A stretch of 64,000 nt of DNA from Granulicella mallensis (GTDB taxonomy: Bacteria > Acidobacteriota > Terriglobia > Terriglobales > Acidobacteriaceae), in contig NZ_JACHIO010000007.1 of NCBI RefSeq assembly GCF_014203225.1, positions 124,001 through 188,000 of the forward strand, given 5' to 3'. A program made the position numbers and the translations under genes. Under the pieces are notes generated by a model. That model was not told where the DNA came from and searched no databases. It was given only the letters and a program-made list of their open reading frames with translations. The stretch's first letter is position 1. Every line of letters starts with the position of its first letter. This document shows, in pieces, positions 8,419 to 18,606 of the stretch.

Positions 8419-9282
8419 TCAGGCTTCCATAGGCGGCTCGGGCCCGTGGCGATGCAATGGATAATGGCAGAGAAACGGGCACGGATATTTCGGATCAGGA
8501 TGTAACTTTGCACAGAGGATTCGATCCGCGCCGTAGATGCGAAGGTAGATCTCAGCCGCGATCATCATGCCGAGCAGCGGCGCGATGAAATAGAGCCACT
8601 CTGCAGTCCATACATCGGCAAAGACGGCCGACCCGGTGGTGCGGGCGGGGTTGATGCTAAAACCAGATACTGGGGCGAAGACGAGAATATACAGTGTGAT
8701 CAGGATTCCGACGCAGTAACTGGTGTAATTCGCGATAGCTGGTCGATTTGAGATCCAGAGAACGGCTCCCATGAGAAGCGTCGCCATAAAAAATTCCGCC
8801 AAGAACGCGGCTGCGGTTCCATATTGCCCAGGCGATGTAACCGCGTAATCCACGCTCGGATCGGCAAGGCTGTTGCGCAACACGATGGCTGAAACTGCCA
8901 CTCCAGATACGCCGCCCATAAACTGGAACGCCACATAGAAGAAGGCATTCCATACATCGATCTTGCCAAGTCGAAGATAAGTCAACGTAATCGCGGGATT
9001 GAAGTGTGCGCCGGACCGCTTCCCGATGGGGGAGCGGATGATGAAGATTGCTGTGATCCCCATTGCGATTCCCATCAGCAGGCGGCGTAAGGCAGGATTC
9101 GGAATAAGATGGACTGCCGGATAGGAGGGATTATCGAGAAAGACGGTAAAGACACACGCAGAGATCATGAAGATCGCGAGTTCGATGCCTTCGAAGATAT
9201 ACAAGCGCCAGTTGCGCTCGAATGCCGATCGCGGAGTCGATATGGAAGGACGTTGATCGGCTTTGGCTACAGTCTTGCTCAA
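8419..9282 (-). CDS. Aquaporin / MIP-family channel
   Basis: 287 aa with six hydrophobic segments and both half-helix motifs of major intrinsic proteins: HFNPAITLT (first NPA) and SINPARTTGSA (second NPA, in the form NPAR). The aromatic/Arg filter Arg follows the second NPA. It conducts water or small neutral solutes such as glycerol across the inner membrane. The C-terminal tail is unusually Pro/Cys/His-rich (PCPFLCHYPLHRHGPEPP). It lies 73 bases downstream of the GH15 gene on the same strand. Confidence 0.88.
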   Translation of the reverse strand: MSKTVAKADQRPSISTPRSAFERNWRLYIFEGIELAIFMISACVFTVFLDNPSYPAVHLIPNPALRRLLMGIAMGITAIFIIRSPIGKRSGAHFNPAITLTYLRLGKIDVWNAFFYVAFQFMGGVSGVAVSAIVLRNSLADPSVDYAVTSPGQYGTAAAFLAEFFMATLLMGAVLWISNRPAIANYTSYCVGILITLYILVFAPVSGFSINPARTTGSAVFADVWTAEWLYFIAPLLGMMIAAEIYLRIYGADRILCAKLHPDPKYPCPFLCHYPLHRHGPEPPMEA

Positions 9283-9355
9283 AGAATTGCTCCTGCCACA
9301 CCAGCCAACTCCGTTTCAGGTGGCACGACCATCCACGGGTATTGTGGCATGCAGA

Positions 9356-11755
9356 TCACTGTACAGTGACTGCGTAGTCCTGCCCTTCCCAGTGGTTATT
9401 CTCAGCCCAGAGAAAAGTAAAGCGGATGCAGACGCCAGAGGAAGTGGTGACGTCCTGCAGATCAACATAGTCAATCTGGAGGGCGTTCTTAGCCGATTGT
9501 GTGTTCCGAGTGGTTTCCCAGTTGTCACTGGACCAGTGGAGTGTGAATGCGATGTCACCCAGCACGCGAAGGACCTCGCCAGGGCGCATAAAGCGCACAT
9601 GGCGGCTCGGCTTCCAGACCTCGAGCTGCTTTCTCTTGCCGCGCGTGCCGAGGTAGCGTTCCGCCACCTCGGGAATCGTGTCGTAGACCTTGCCGTCCGC
9701 TGTGGAGCGAAGAAGCTTGATGTATTCGGCATGAGCCCACATCAGTGGCATTGCCGAACCTGTGGGCCGGCCGAGCCACATGTAGATTTCAGGCCGGTCG
9801 GGTTGGTCCCAGGACTGCTCAGGGAGGAGGCCGGTCTTTGAAGCAAGATCTTCCATGGTGCGGATGTACGTCTCGGTGCTCCGGCCGGCAGCGAGCTCAT
9901 AGTGACCGCGCTCTCCGCTGAGCAGAGGCCATACGCGGCCCACACCATGTTGGGTAAAGGGACTGCCGTCCTGCTGCTGACCATAGCCATCATGGTTGTA
10001 GCGGTGCCAGGTTGGGCCGGCAGGGGTGTCCGTCTTGAGCACGGTGTCGATCACCTTCAGGGTGGCGAGTACCGTGGGGTCGTCCGGGCTCCGGATACCG
10101 TAGCGGACCAATTCCAGAAAGCCTCCATCGACGACATTGCGGGCGGGAAAGTCACTCTGCTCGCCGGAGGCATGATTGGCGATGTGCAGCCCGCGGGATT
10201 CCTTGTCTTCGGCGGGGTGTTTTTGGCCAACCTGCTCCGGCAGAATCCGCATGTAGTACGAGGATGTGCCTTCGACCAGAGAGCCTGTCGCGGTTGCGGT
10301 CCAGTCTTCTATGTGCAACTCAAGGTAGTCGGCATACTCCTCGACGAAGGTCGCGGTTTCCTCGTCGCCGCGCTCGCGGAAGAACTTCGATGCGCAAACG
10401 AGAGCGGCGACGTTCGCGGCGAGCGTGGAGGGTGAGTAGCCGGAAGCCTCTTCCCATCGCTCCTGTTGCGTGACTGGGCCGTTGCGGATCAGATAGGCAG
10501 CGGCCTTGCTGACCATGTTGAATGGATCGAAGTCGGCCAGCCCATCCTCGCCGCGAAGATGCCACGCCAGAATGATGGGGAAAGCAACTTCATCGAGTTG
10601 GACACCGTTCCAATAAGCATCTCCATTGACCCAGAAGTTTTGCGGAAAGCCGCCATCGCTCAGTTGCGCGACGGCAAGGTAGATGAGCGCGCGGAGCGGG
10701 GTCGCGGTATCGCCGGCGGCGAGCAGAGCGGTTGCGCTATGGACCATATCGCGCGTCCAGACAAGGTGGTAGCCGCCCTCATCGTGGTCCCCCTTAGCCT
10801 CTCCCCAGGGAATAGCGAGCGCTGCGATGAGAGCGCCGGCGAAGGACTTATCCTCGTGCGCGAGCAGGAGGCTGTAGCTGCTGTTGTAGAGATTCCCTTT
10901 ATCGAAGGACGTACTCTGGAGTGACCTGAGGTGCAAGGCGGTCTCATCCCATTGCTTCCTGTACCTCGCCAGGTGATCGTCGAAAGGTATGCCGAGAGAC
11001 TGCAGCAGATTGGCGACAGCGCGGTGCTCGCTGTTCCCAAACGCAAGGCCGAGCGTAAACTCCTGCGTCTTGCCAAGGTCTACCTCTGCGGTGAGGGCGA
11101 TATTTCCATCACTGGCACGATCAAACTCCCAGTCCATCTTGTAGTTGTCGTGGAGATCGGTCCAGCCATCACTCGCGCCGACGTAGCCACAGGAGAGATG
11201 CGTAAAGGGAACGGTCGCGCCCATCGCCATCCACGTATTTCCCTTCCGCGCCATCAGAATGCGCTGGCCGTTGGCAAAGGCGATATAACCGTTGTTTCCG
11301 GCACCGCCGACTTCAAGATGGGGGGCACATAGAGCGAAGATCCTGAGGTTTGCTAGAAACGTCTTGTCCTGGCCATTGACGCGGGTCCGCTGGAGAAGGC
11401 AGGGTAAATGCGGATCGCCGATGATCTCTTTGGTGATGGTGTAGCGGCCGTCAGCGTCTGCATTGGTGCAGCGATAGCCGAGCACATGGTCAGAGATGCG
11501 CTCCATCCTGACGGTGAGATCGCGCTTCTCTTCATGAAAGAAGGTCTTGCCATCAGTAACCAGATACTGGAGGTCGCGAAGCTGGGGACGGTCCACAGTA
11601 GGGTAATAGGTTTCAGTGACAATGCCATTCCAGATCGTGAACCAGAGATGGCTGGAGGCGGAATATGCATTGCCGATACCTGCCTTGTTGCTGCGTGTCC
11701 AACGAGGTTTGATTCCTGGCTTTCCGAACGCTTCCTTGCCTGCAACTTCCTGCAT
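9356..11755 (-). CDS. Glycoside hydrolase family 15 (glucoamylase-like)
   Basis: 799 aa. The catalytic (alpha/alpha)6 barrel is clear: YHLVWTRDMVHSATALLAAG (the W-x-RD substrate site), QQERWEEASGYSPSTLAANV (general acid Glu in the WEE motif), and LSGERGHYELAAGR toward the end (catalytic base region). An N-terminal beta-sandwich domain precedes it (NGIVTETYYPTVDRPQLRD, as in bacterial glucoamylases). No clear signal peptide. GH15 enzymes release glucose from alpha-glucans or trehalose; which one is not decidable here. First gene of an aquaporin/GMC series. Start ATG 11755 chosen as the first in-frame Met before the conserved fold. Confidence 0.88.
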   Translation of the reverse strand: MQEVAGKEAFGKPGIKPRWTRSNKAGIGNAYSASSHLWFTIWNGIVTETYYPTVDRPQLRDLQYLVTDGKTFFHEEKRDLTVRMERISDHVLGYRCTNADADGRYTITKEIIGDPHLPCLLQRTRVNGQDKTFLANLRIFALCAPHLEVGGAGNNGYIAFANGQRILMARKGNTWMAMGATVPFTHLSCGYVGASDGWTDLHDNYKMDWEFDRASDGNIALTAEVDLGKTQEFTLGLAFGNSEHRAVANLLQSLGIPFDDHLARYRKQWDETALHLRSLQSTSFDKGNLYNSSYSLLLAHEDKSFAGALIAALAIPWGEAKGDHDEGGYHLVWTRDMVHSATALLAAGDTATPLRALIYLAVAQLSDGGFPQNFWVNGDAYWNGVQLDEVAFPIILAWHLRGEDGLADFDPFNMVSKAAAYLIRNGPVTQQERWEEASGYSPSTLAANVAALVCASKFFRERGDEETATFVEEYADYLELHIEDWTATATGSLVEGTSSYYMRILPEQVGQKHPAEDKESRGLHIANHASGEQSDFPARNVVDGGFLELVRYGIRSPDDPTVLATLKVIDTVLKTDTPAGPTWHRYNHDGYGQQQDGSPFTQHGVGRVWPLLSGERGHYELAAGRSTETYIRTMEDLASKTGLLPEQSWDQPDRPEIYMWLGRPTGSAMPLMWAHAEYIKLLRSTADGKVYDTIPEVAERYLGTRGKRKQLEVWKPSRHVRFMRPGEVLRVLGDIAFTLHWSSDNWETTRNTQSAKNALQIDYVDLQDVTTSSGVCIRFTFLWAENNHWEGQDYAVTVQ

Positions 11756-11959
11756 TGTTGTACCTCAAGCGTAGATACCGATATGATGCCGGCTGAGTGC
11801 GATCAGCGGTCTGAGCATGCGGCTGTTCCTTGTGGCGCGGCGGAACAAACAACACGATAAGCTAGAGATTCATAGCAAGGCTATGCGGAGTTCCCGCACC
11901 ATCCAAGGTTCTATCTTCGCTTTGGCGCCATAGAGCTTGCAACTCCCGGCATGCGATGC

Positions 11960-12876
11960 CTATGCGGATTCGTTCCCACCGCTGCGCCGTTGCCCCGGTC
12001 TCCTTACGTCAGAGTCGCCCGCGTCCGTCGCAGCTTTCTCGATTTCAGAATTAGTCTCGCCTCCAATAAAAATGGCTGAGCCCGTGAAATATAGCCACAA
12101 CAGAAGCGCAGCTACTGGCTTCATTCCCGCATAGATTCTCTGGGAGGAGCTGAAAGACTCCTGAGTGATGCGAAGAAACAGTATGGAACCGACCCACCAC
12201 ACGACCGCTACAACTGCTCCCGGTGTACTCCATTGCCATCTGCGATCCTTTAAGTTTGGCCCAAAGCGATAAAGCGAAGCGAATGAAAAGAAGAGCAGTA
12301 GTACGACCACGAACCATTGCGTGATATGCCAGAAAACGGAGGGAGCATGCACGTCCAGCCGTCGACCGATGGAAGCTCCGGCACGGCTGCCATAAAGCAT
12401 TGCCGCGAGCGACATCAGTCCCATCACTCCCAGCGCCACCGTCAGTGCCGAGCCGATGGCCAGAATCTTCCACCATTGGCGCTCTTCTTTAACTCCATAT
12501 GCCTTGTTCAGGCCGACCATCATTGCCCAGGTGCTATTGAAGATCGCCAGGCTGCGCTTGGGACTGCCCATAGAGCACCCGCCCCTATGGTGGCTCTCGA
12601 GTTCAGTTCCCCAGCGGTCTTTGTGAGCAGGGCCGAAGCTCCCGGAGGAACGATCTGCTGAATGTAATCCAGGAGCGTGTTACGCAGTGCGGATCCAGTG
12701 CTGGAAAGCAAATTCAGGAAGACGAGCAATAGCAGGAGGGCCGGGAAAATGCTCAGAAAATAGTAGAATGCGAGTCGTGCTGCTTGTCCGAAAACTTCAT
12801 GCTCCCAACTGTTGCGACACGTTCGCTTAGCCAACTCTCGCCAGGACAATCCTCGGAGGCTCCACAATACGGCCAT
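11960..12876 (-). pseudogene. YihY/virulence factor BrkB family membrane protein, frameshifted
   Basis: Two overlapping frames make one protein. The first (from 12876) reads GQAARLAFYYFLSIFPALLL, the YihY signature, and runs to about ATIGAGALWA. The second (from ~12571 to 11960) resumes with TWAMMVGLNKAYGVKEER and WSTPGAVVAVVWWVGSILF, ending in a hydrophilic tail. The shift lies near 12555-12575, where the family has an uninterrupted GAG-LW-SSNG...LN-AY-V-E-R. A single indel explains it. Inner-membrane protein of unclear function; probably a pseudogene unless the indel is a sequence error. Confidence 0.75.
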
Positions 12877-13039
12877 GGTGACAGTTGAGCATGAAACCGG
12901 CCGGCGCGTGCCTTAAATATTGGTAAGGGTCGACGCAGAGATTGATGATTTGGCTTTCTGAGTTTCTGAGGTTTCGGCAGATCAAGGAACGAGTGAAGAG
13001 GACATCCCAACAGCAGGCGCGATTTCGATAGCCGATCTC

Positions 13040-14386
13040 TTAGGCGGCCGCCTTTTCCATCGGAGTGGAAGGCTCTTCAGAGAGTTCCTCAAGGCTTTTC
13101 CCTTTGGTTTCGGGCAGCAGGAAGACTGTGACCGCCAATCCCAGGACACTGACGATGGCTGCCGCACCCTCGGCAGCGGGCAGGCCATGCCATTGCATAA
13201 AGAACGGGAAGGTAAAGACTCCGACGAATCCACCGATCTTCCCCATGGCCGCAGCGATACCATGACCGGTAGTTCGGACCTTTACCGGAAAGATCTCTGA
13301 GGGGTAGACGAAGGTAGTGGCATTCGGGCCGAACTCGGTAAAGAAGTAACTGAAGCCATAGATAATCAGGAAGGGATACATCAGCTTCTCGACACTGGGA
13401 ATCAGGGTGAGCAAGCCAAAGGTCACCGCCATCATGCCGAAGCCGAGGCCCTGGATCGTCTTGCGGCCAAGCCTATCCATCGTTAGCGCCGCAACCGCAT
13501 AACCGGGCGCCGCGAAGACAACGAAGATGCCGAGTTGAGTCAGAGTCTTCTGCAGGATCGTGTGATCGCTGCCAAGGGCCGAGAGCACGAGCGGGCTGGA
13601 AACAGTGTTGCCGTAGTAGGCAAAGTCCATCAGGAGCCAAGCAGCACTTGCACCGACCAAGCGGAAGAGAACCATCCTGCTATCGATGAGACGGTGGAAG
13701 CCGTCCCAAAAGGAGACCGAGTGTGTCTTCTTATCGAAATGCTCTGACTTCTTCAGTTTTCCGGAGTCATCCTCTTCATGACCTGCAGCTTTCAGAAAAC
13801 GGGGCGATTCTTTGAGATGACGACGCGCACCATAGACGGCTAGGGCGGGCAGAGCGCCGAAAGACACCAGAATGCGCCAGATGGTGTCATGCGAGAGATG
13901 AGTGGAGAGCAGAGCCGCAGCGAAAAGAGGACCGACGATCAATCCGGCGGCTTGCATCGCGAAGACCAGGGTGACGAGCATCCCGCGATGGGCCTTGCCG
14001 GCATATTCGCTCATGATTGTCGCGGAGACGGGATAGTCACCGCCGATGCCGATACCGAGAATGAAACGAAAGCCGATGAGCCACCAGATATTCGGGGAGA
14101 ATGCGCAGGCAATTGCGCCTGCGGCGAGAACCAAGACTTCGACCCCGTAGATCCGCTTGCGACCGACCATGTCCGCAACTCGACCAAAGAGGAGCGCACC
14201 GATAGCTGCGGCGAGCAAAGCCGTGGACTCAACCAGACCCTCTTCCACTTTGCCGACATGCCACATGGGTTTCAGCAGCGCCATGACAACGCCAATAACG
14301 AAGAGATCGTAGGCATCGGTGAAGAAGCCAACTCCTGAGATAAACATGATCTTCCAATGCTCTTTGGAGATCCCCGCATTATCCAT
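13040..14386 (-). CDS. MFS transporter, phosphate:H+ symporter (PHS)-like
   Basis: 448 aa with 12 predicted hydrophobic segments. The start FFTDAYDLFVIGVV and the RFILGIGIGGDYPVSATIM stretch are typical of the PHS branch of the major facilitator superfamily (Pho84-like). The MFS loop motif is FGRVADMVGRKRIYG between helices 2 and 3, and there is a DRLGRKTIQG repeat in the second half. It ends LLPETKGKSLEEL, as in sugar/phosphate porters. Likely inorganic phosphate or organic acid uptake driven by protons; substrate not certain. Monocistronic by spacing. Confidence 0.82.
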   Translation of the reverse strand: MDNAGISKEHWKIMFISGVGFFTDAYDLFVIGVVMALLKPMWHVGKVEEGLVESTALLAAAIGALLFGRVADMVGRKRIYGVEVLVLAAGAIACAFSPNIWWLIGFRFILGIGIGGDYPVSATIMSEYAGKAHRGMLVTLVFAMQAAGLIVGPLFAAALLSTHLSHDTIWRILVSFGALPALAVYGARRHLKESPRFLKAAGHEEDDSGKLKKSEHFDKKTHSVSFWDGFHRLIDSRMVLFRLVGASAAWLLMDFAYYGNTVSSPLVLSALGSDHTILQKTLTQLGIFVVFAAPGYAVAALTMDRLGRKTIQGLGFGMMAVTFGLLTLIPSVEKLMYPFLIIYGFSYFFTEFGPNATTFVYPSEIFPVKVRTTGHGIAAAMGKIGGFVGVFTFPFFMQWHGLPAAEGAAAIVSVLGLAVTVFLLPETKGKSLEELSEEPSTPMEKAAA

Positions 14387-14684
14387 CTCGGAGAAATCAG
14401 TCTGCCTGGTGTCGATCGATGTGGCCGTGGCGTTTGCCTCGTCCTTGATTCGATGCCTGCGACTATTGGCAACGCATGAACGTCGCGTGAATATAGGGCG
14501 AAGTTAGCCTGCGGACAGCAAGGAATATGGAACTGGTCTTTCAGATGGGATGAACACATTATTCAAGAACTGGCTATAGTCCGCAGGTCATTGGTATGGC
14601 GCGGATCCGTTACACGATGGTGTCAGGCATTCAGGAATCCGAGTCCACGGAGTCTTCGCAAATAGGCTAGGTGGCCGGAGAGTT

Positions 14685-16691
14685 CTAGCTGACGTGAATG
14701 ATGGGCCGCCGGGCTGGATCGCGAATGGCTCTTCGCAGAACCTCATGAGTCAAAGGGGCGGTATCGCCCTCGCCTAGAAAGATAAAACGAACGATGTTAG
14801 CGACCGGATTGCCCTCCTTCCATTTGAAGTAAGCATGAGGCGTATGTCCGGTGGTCTTCTCCAGATGGATCAGAAGGGCAGCGATGGAGTTGGCCACGAC
14901 AGGGCTATTCGCGCAAAGAATCCTGTGCGGACCGACTTGACGACCTTCGACGCAAAGGCAGTGTTCAAACTCAGAGGCGTCTGTGCGATCGATCTCAAGA
15001 AAGAAAAGACACTCGGTTGGATCCATTCCGTAGCGCGTGCGTACGAAGGCATCCAACTCATCAAGTTCCTGTATGCAGTTCTTGTCGTCGTCGTGTTTGG
15101 GGCTGCGCGCGATGAGTCGGATGATTTGGTCTTCATCCTTTGAGAGAAGCGCTGTAGCTGTAGGCTCGAGGATCACCTCGGAGATGCGCAGTTCCGTCGA
15201 GCGCATCGCGCGAGAGAGAACGGATGTCACAATGATCGCGAGGATGAAAAACGAGGAGATCTTGATTCCTTCGGGCCGCTCGATGATATTCACGGCAGTG
15301 GTGTAGATGAAGATCGCGGTGATGAACGCGAAGGCGAATCGGAGGACCTTCCTGGCCCAGACGTGTATGGTCACAGCAATAGCCGCCGACGTGATCAGTA
15401 CAAGGACGCCAGTGGCGTAGGCTCCCCCTTGGGCGTCGACGTTTGCGTGAAATCCAAGAGTGACAGCGACCGCCGTACCCATAAAGACGAGAACCAGAGG
15501 CCGGGACGCAAGTGCCCACTCCGGCGCCATGCCGAAGCGAGGCAGGTAGCGGGGGATGAGGTTAAGGAGTCCGGCCATCGCGGAGGCACCCGCAAAGGCG
15601 AGGATGAGGATAGTTGAGATGTCGTAGAGAGTACCGAATCCATTTCCCAGATATTGATGGGCAAGATAGGCTATGGCACGGCCATTAGCTTCTCCGCCTT
15701 CTGCGAAGGCCTTTGCCGGGATCAGCATGGTCGTGACTATGCTCGTCAGCATGAGAAAGATGCTCATGACGATGGCTGCGGTGGAGAGTAATTTGCGCGT
15801 ATTACGGATTCGATCTTCGAGATCCTTACCTGCGATAAGCGGCATGACGGCGACGCCGGTTTCGAAGCCGGAGAGTCCAAGCGCCAGCTTGGGAAAGAGC
15901 AAGAGCGCGATGCCGATCATGCCAAGCACGTTGGGATGACTGCCGAAAACGGCATGTTTCCAGGCTGGCAGGGCCTCCGGATGATGAAAGAGGGCGATGA
16001 GCGCCACAGCGGTTACGACAGCGTTGAGAAGCAGGTACACGCTGACCAGCACGACTGCGATTCCGATGGCTTCCTTGAAGCCTTTGAGAAAGATGGCGCT
16101 GAGGATGGCGAGCAGCAGCAGGGTGACAAACATCTGGCTGGAAAGCCCGCGCGGAGCGTAGGGATTGTGGGTGAAATGTGCAGCAGCATCAGCGGCGGAG
16201 AGGGTCATCGTGATGATGAAGTCTGTGGACGCAAAGCCGAGCAGAATAAGAACGAATGCCTTGCCTCCCCACTTAGGGAAGAGCTTTTCCAGCATTGCAA
16301 TCGAGCCCTGTCCGTTGGAACTGACGCCAGCAACGCGGCTGTAGAGAGGTAAGGCCCCGAAGAGAGTGACAAGGACAAGGACGAAGGTCGCAATTGGAGA
16401 AAGAACTCCAGCAGCGAGGAAGGCGATGCCAGGCTGATAACCAAGAGTTGAGAAATAATCGACACCGGTGAGGCACATAACGCGCCACCAGACGTGCTCT
16501 GGAGATGGCGCGCTATGAACGCCTTTCGGAAGTCGAATGTCGGCGAGCAGCCAATCGGCAACGGAGCTTCGGGTCAATCGTCTAGTCCTGTTCTTAGGGA
16601 CTCTCCGCGCGCGGAACGAGAGATATACTGCCCCACGCACGAAGGTGCTCCCTCTTTGATGCTTATACGATCGACTTAATGTTGCTTCCAA
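14685..16691 (-). CDS. APC-superfamily permease with C-terminal cytosolic domain
   Basis: 668 aa. After a ~60-residue basic N-terminal leader the protein has about twelve hydrophobic segments in an APC (amino acid/polyamine) arrangement, starting with [20 protein letters not shown], the unwound helix-1 [13 protein letters not shown] motif. The last ~150 residues (from [19 protein letters not shown]) are soluble and contain [16 protein letters not shown] and [17 protein letters not shown]. Substrate unknown: amino acid or cation uptake are both possible because KimA-like potassium importers have the same plan. Start ATG 16691 is the upstream-most; a later start after the basic leader is possible. 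Confidence 0.75.
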   Translation of the reverse strand: MEATLSRSYKHQRGSTFVRGAVYLSFRARRVPKNRTRRLTRSSVADWLLADIRLPKGVHSAPSPEHVWWRVMCLTGVDYFSTLGYQPGIAFLAAGVLSPIATFVLVLVTLFGALPLYSRVAGVSSNGQGSIAMLEKLFPKWGGKAFVLILLGFASTDFIITMTLSAADAAAHFTHNPYAPRGLSSQMFVTLLLLAILSAIFLKGFKEAIGIAVVLVSVYLLLNAVVTAVALIALFHHPEALPAWKHAVFGSHPNVLGMIGIALLLFPKLALGLSGFETGVAVMPLIAGKDLEDRIRNTRKLLSTAAIVMSIFLMLTSIVTTMLIPAKAFAEGGEANGRAIAYLAHQYLGNGFGTLYDISTILILAFAGASAMAGLLNLIPRYLPRFGMAPEWALASRPLVLVFMGTAVAVTLGFHANVDAQGGAYATGVLVLITSAAIAVTIHVWARKVLRFAFAFITAIFIYTTAVNIIERPEGIKISSFFILAIIVTSVLSRAMRSTELRISEVILEPTATALLSKDEDQIIRLIARSPKHDDDKNCIQELDELDAFVRTRYGMDPTECLFFLEIDRTDASEFEHCLCVEGRQVGPHRILCANSPVVANSIAALLIHLEKTTGHTPHAYFKWKEGNPVANIVRFIFLGEGDTAPLTHEVLRRAIRDPARRPIIHVS

Positions 16692-16733
16692 TCACCAGCT
16701 GCAATTTTGCGTAGCTTGGCTGTCTGCATTCGG

Positions 16734-17006
16734 CTAAAGTTCGGCGGACTTATTTCCTGTAATGAGCCGGAGGAGGAACGTGAGGATCACCGCGCCAACA
16801 ACTGCAATGACGATGCTCATGATAAGCCCGTGCTCTCCAACGCCCCCGAGCCCGAGGTGTGAAGAGATAAAGCCGCCGATCAAGGCGCCGATGAGTCCAA
16901 TCACCATATCCGCCAGGACTCCAAAACCCGAGCCCTTCATGATCTTCCCTGTGAGAAAGCCCGCAACAATACCAATGATGATCCAAGCGATAATTCCGTG
17001 TCCCAT
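16734..17006 (-). CDS. GlsB/YeaQ/YmgE family stress-response membrane protein
   Basis: 90 aa. Two to three hydrophobic helices with the family pattern IAWIIIGIVAGFLTGKIMKG, then DMVIGLIGALIGGF and a C-terminal VIAVVGAVILTFLLRLI. Length and composition are typical of this transglycosylase-associated stress protein family. Located in the inner membrane; role unknown. A AGGAGACA ribosome site precedes ATG 17006. Confidence 0.9.
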   Translation of the reverse strand: MGHGIIAWIIIGIVAGFLTGKIMKGSGFGVLADMVIGLIGALIGGFISSHLGLGGVGEHGLIMSIVIAVVGAVILTFLLRLITGNKSAEL

Positions 17007-17344
17007 AGTGTCTCCTCGTATTTGATGATTCGGGTAATATCGCGTGACCCGTTTATCGGGTGAAACGCTCGGATGCGCCCATGATTGGTTTGCCCTCGAC
17101 AGCGTCGATGCGAAATTGGATTAGGTCTAGAGCGATGGGGCTGCCTTGGCTTCATCCTCTTTGCTCTTTTTGGCTGAATACTTCTCTTTGTTGGTCTTCG
17201 GCTTCTTGGGATTAATCAGGAGCTCTGTGATTCCTGTACAAATAGCAGGTGTCAATGAGTCACTCCTGCCAGGCCAGGAGAAAGCAGGTTTCATAGCCAG
17301 AAATAATGGCATGTGGATCGGTCGTAAGTTCGAAGGAGACAAAT
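17007..17344. other. Gap with no confidently supported gene
   Basis: The stretch between the GlsB-like gene and the iron-permease-like gene has a possible short minus-strand frame ending with a Lys-rich tail (NPKKPKTNKEKYSAKK, 17127..~17230), but no ribosome site or known family supports it. The divergent promoters of the flanking genes should lie here. Confidence 0.4.
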
Positions 17345-17788
17345 ATGGATAAACAACCTATTGAGGTGCAAGTAAGAACCACGAACGATTGGTTCGGACA
17401 ATTCGCGGCGCATGCTTCCGGGTGGCTGGGATCGAAGTGGGCATTCGCCGGAGCGGGTTTGGTGATCGTGGTTTGGGCCGCCGTGGGCCCTATTTTTCAT
17501 TTTTCCGATACCTGGCAACTGGTCATCAATACCGGCACAACCATTGTCACCTTCCTTATGGTTTTTCTCATCCAGAACACGCAAAATCGAGACGCACGAG
17601 CAATCAATTTAAAGCTCAACGAGCTTATCCGTGCCATTGATAAGGCTCGTGATCAGATGATCGACATCGAGAATCTGAGTGATCTAGAGCTGGATGAACT
17701 CCAGAGAAAATACGAGAAGATCAAAGCAGAATGCGAAGCACGGCCACGAAAAGCGAACGCGCTTAAGGCCGTAGACGTAAATGACTAG
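17345..17788 (+). CDS. Low-affinity iron permease family protein
   Basis: 147 aa from ATG 17345, chosen because GGAG lies about 7 bases upstream. The family pattern is clear: a cytosolic start, helix AFAGAGLVIVVWAAVGPIF, then FSDTWQLVINTGTTIVTFL and MVFLIQNTQNRDARAINLKL, followed by a helical tail DKARDQMIDIENLSDLELDE. This corresponds to PF04120. The transport role is inferred from fungal Fet4-type relatives; the bacterial function is uncertain. Monocistronic. Confidence 0.88.
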   Translation: MDKQPIEVQVRTTNDWFGQFAAHASGWLGSKWAFAGAGLVIVVWAAVGPIFHFSDTWQLVINTGTTIVTFLMVFLIQNTQNRDARAINLKLNELIRAIDKARDQMIDIENLSDLELDELQRKYEKIKAECEARPRKANALKAVDVND

Positions 17789-17950
17789 CGGTTGTCATCC
17801 AAGCAGGCTTATCGTCTCTTGCTGTATTAATGAGAGATGAATAGCCGACGGATACCTGCCGAGCCTGGTGATCGAGCCCAAGTATTGAATGCACGTCGGC
17901 AGGCCAAATCCGCTCATACCTATGTGTGAGGAGCGACATCTGTCAAATCC

Positions 17951-18055
17951 CATCCGCGATTCTGGCTGATGATGCAAATCGCAATGATCGTCGGTTATGC
18001 TACGGTTTACCCGATGAACTGGTGGCTCATCAAGAGTGGCTTCAAGGAAGCAATG
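17951..18055 (+). pseudogene. DUF4396 membrane protein C-terminal remnant
   Basis: The plus frame reads HPRFWLMMQIAMIVGYATVY and PMNWWLIKSGFKEAM, matching the C-terminal helix of DUF4396 proteins (QI-MI-GF-T-YP-NWWLI--G-KE-M). No N-terminal half is present upstream. It is a short relic directly before the blaI promoter region. Confidence 0.5.
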
Positions 18056-18109
18056 TCGGACGCCTCCGGACTCTCAAGGAATAATCCTTACGCAATTCCG
18101 TGCTTGCTA

Positions 18110-18123
18110 ACTAATCAATTAGT
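18110..18123. promoter_or_regulatory. Putative BlaI-type operator upstream of blaI
   Basis: ACTAAT-CA-ATTAGT is an interrupted perfect palindrome 57 bases before the blaI-like start. The same site with GA in the centre occurs at 19944..19957. Shared half-sites and flanks (TTGC..AACTAAT) suggest one dimeric regulator binds both, most simply the BlaI homologue itself. Confidence 0.55.
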
Positions 18124-18180
18124 CGAACGTCTGGATAGTGTGGAGAGCTGAACCGCTCCACTCGAAGGACGGCCTACTCG

Positions 18181-18606
18181 ATGCCCCCAAAGCGCTCCAT
18201 CACGCTTACCGAAGCCGAACTGAGGCTGATGCGCGTGCTGTGGGAGCGCGGGGAGTGCGCGGTAGCGGACATCGTGTCCGCGATTTCGGAATCGACTCCG
18301 CTAGCTTATACCTCTGTATTGACCACCATTCGGATACTGGAGAAGAAGGGGTACGTCACCCACCGCCAGGAAGGGCGGGCGTTTCTCTATGTCCCCTGTG
18401 TTGCGCAAAGCGAAGCAAGCCGATCCGAGGTGCGGCATGTGTTGCAGCGTTTCTTCGGCAACTCACGGGAATCGTTGCTGCTTTCGCTGCTGGGAGATGG
18501 CGATGTGACTTCGGAAGAATTGCTGCGACTGCGACGAGCTATTGACGAAGCGGCGGATGTTTTTCCTGGTGACGAGCCGAGCCTTCCGCCGAGGGGGAAA
18601 AAGTGA
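18181..18606 (+). CDS. BlaI/MecI/CopY family transcriptional repressor
   Basis: 141 aa. The winged helix is seen in LTEAELRLMRVLWERGE followed by AYTSVLTTIRILEKKGYVTH (recognition helix and wing) and a C-terminal dimerisation helix region (VRHVLQRFFGNSRESLLLSL). Members repress target promoters as dimers and are inactivated by cleavage by a BlaR1/MecR1-type membrane protease. The next gene is such an M56 protease, overlapping by one base (TGATG), so the pair forms a classical sensor/repressor unit. A palindrome lies upstream. Confidence 0.9.
   Translation: MPPKRSITLTEAELRLMRVLWERGECAVADIVSAISESTPLAYTSVLTTIRILEKKGYVTHRQEGRAFLYVPCVAQSEASRSEVRHVLQRFFGNSRESLLLSLLGDGDVTSEELLRLRRAIDEAADVFPGDEPSLPPRGKK

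Noticed and set aside
14387..14684. Possible small gene between the MFS and APC transporters
   Set aside because: Only short, unbiased frames without a ribosome site.
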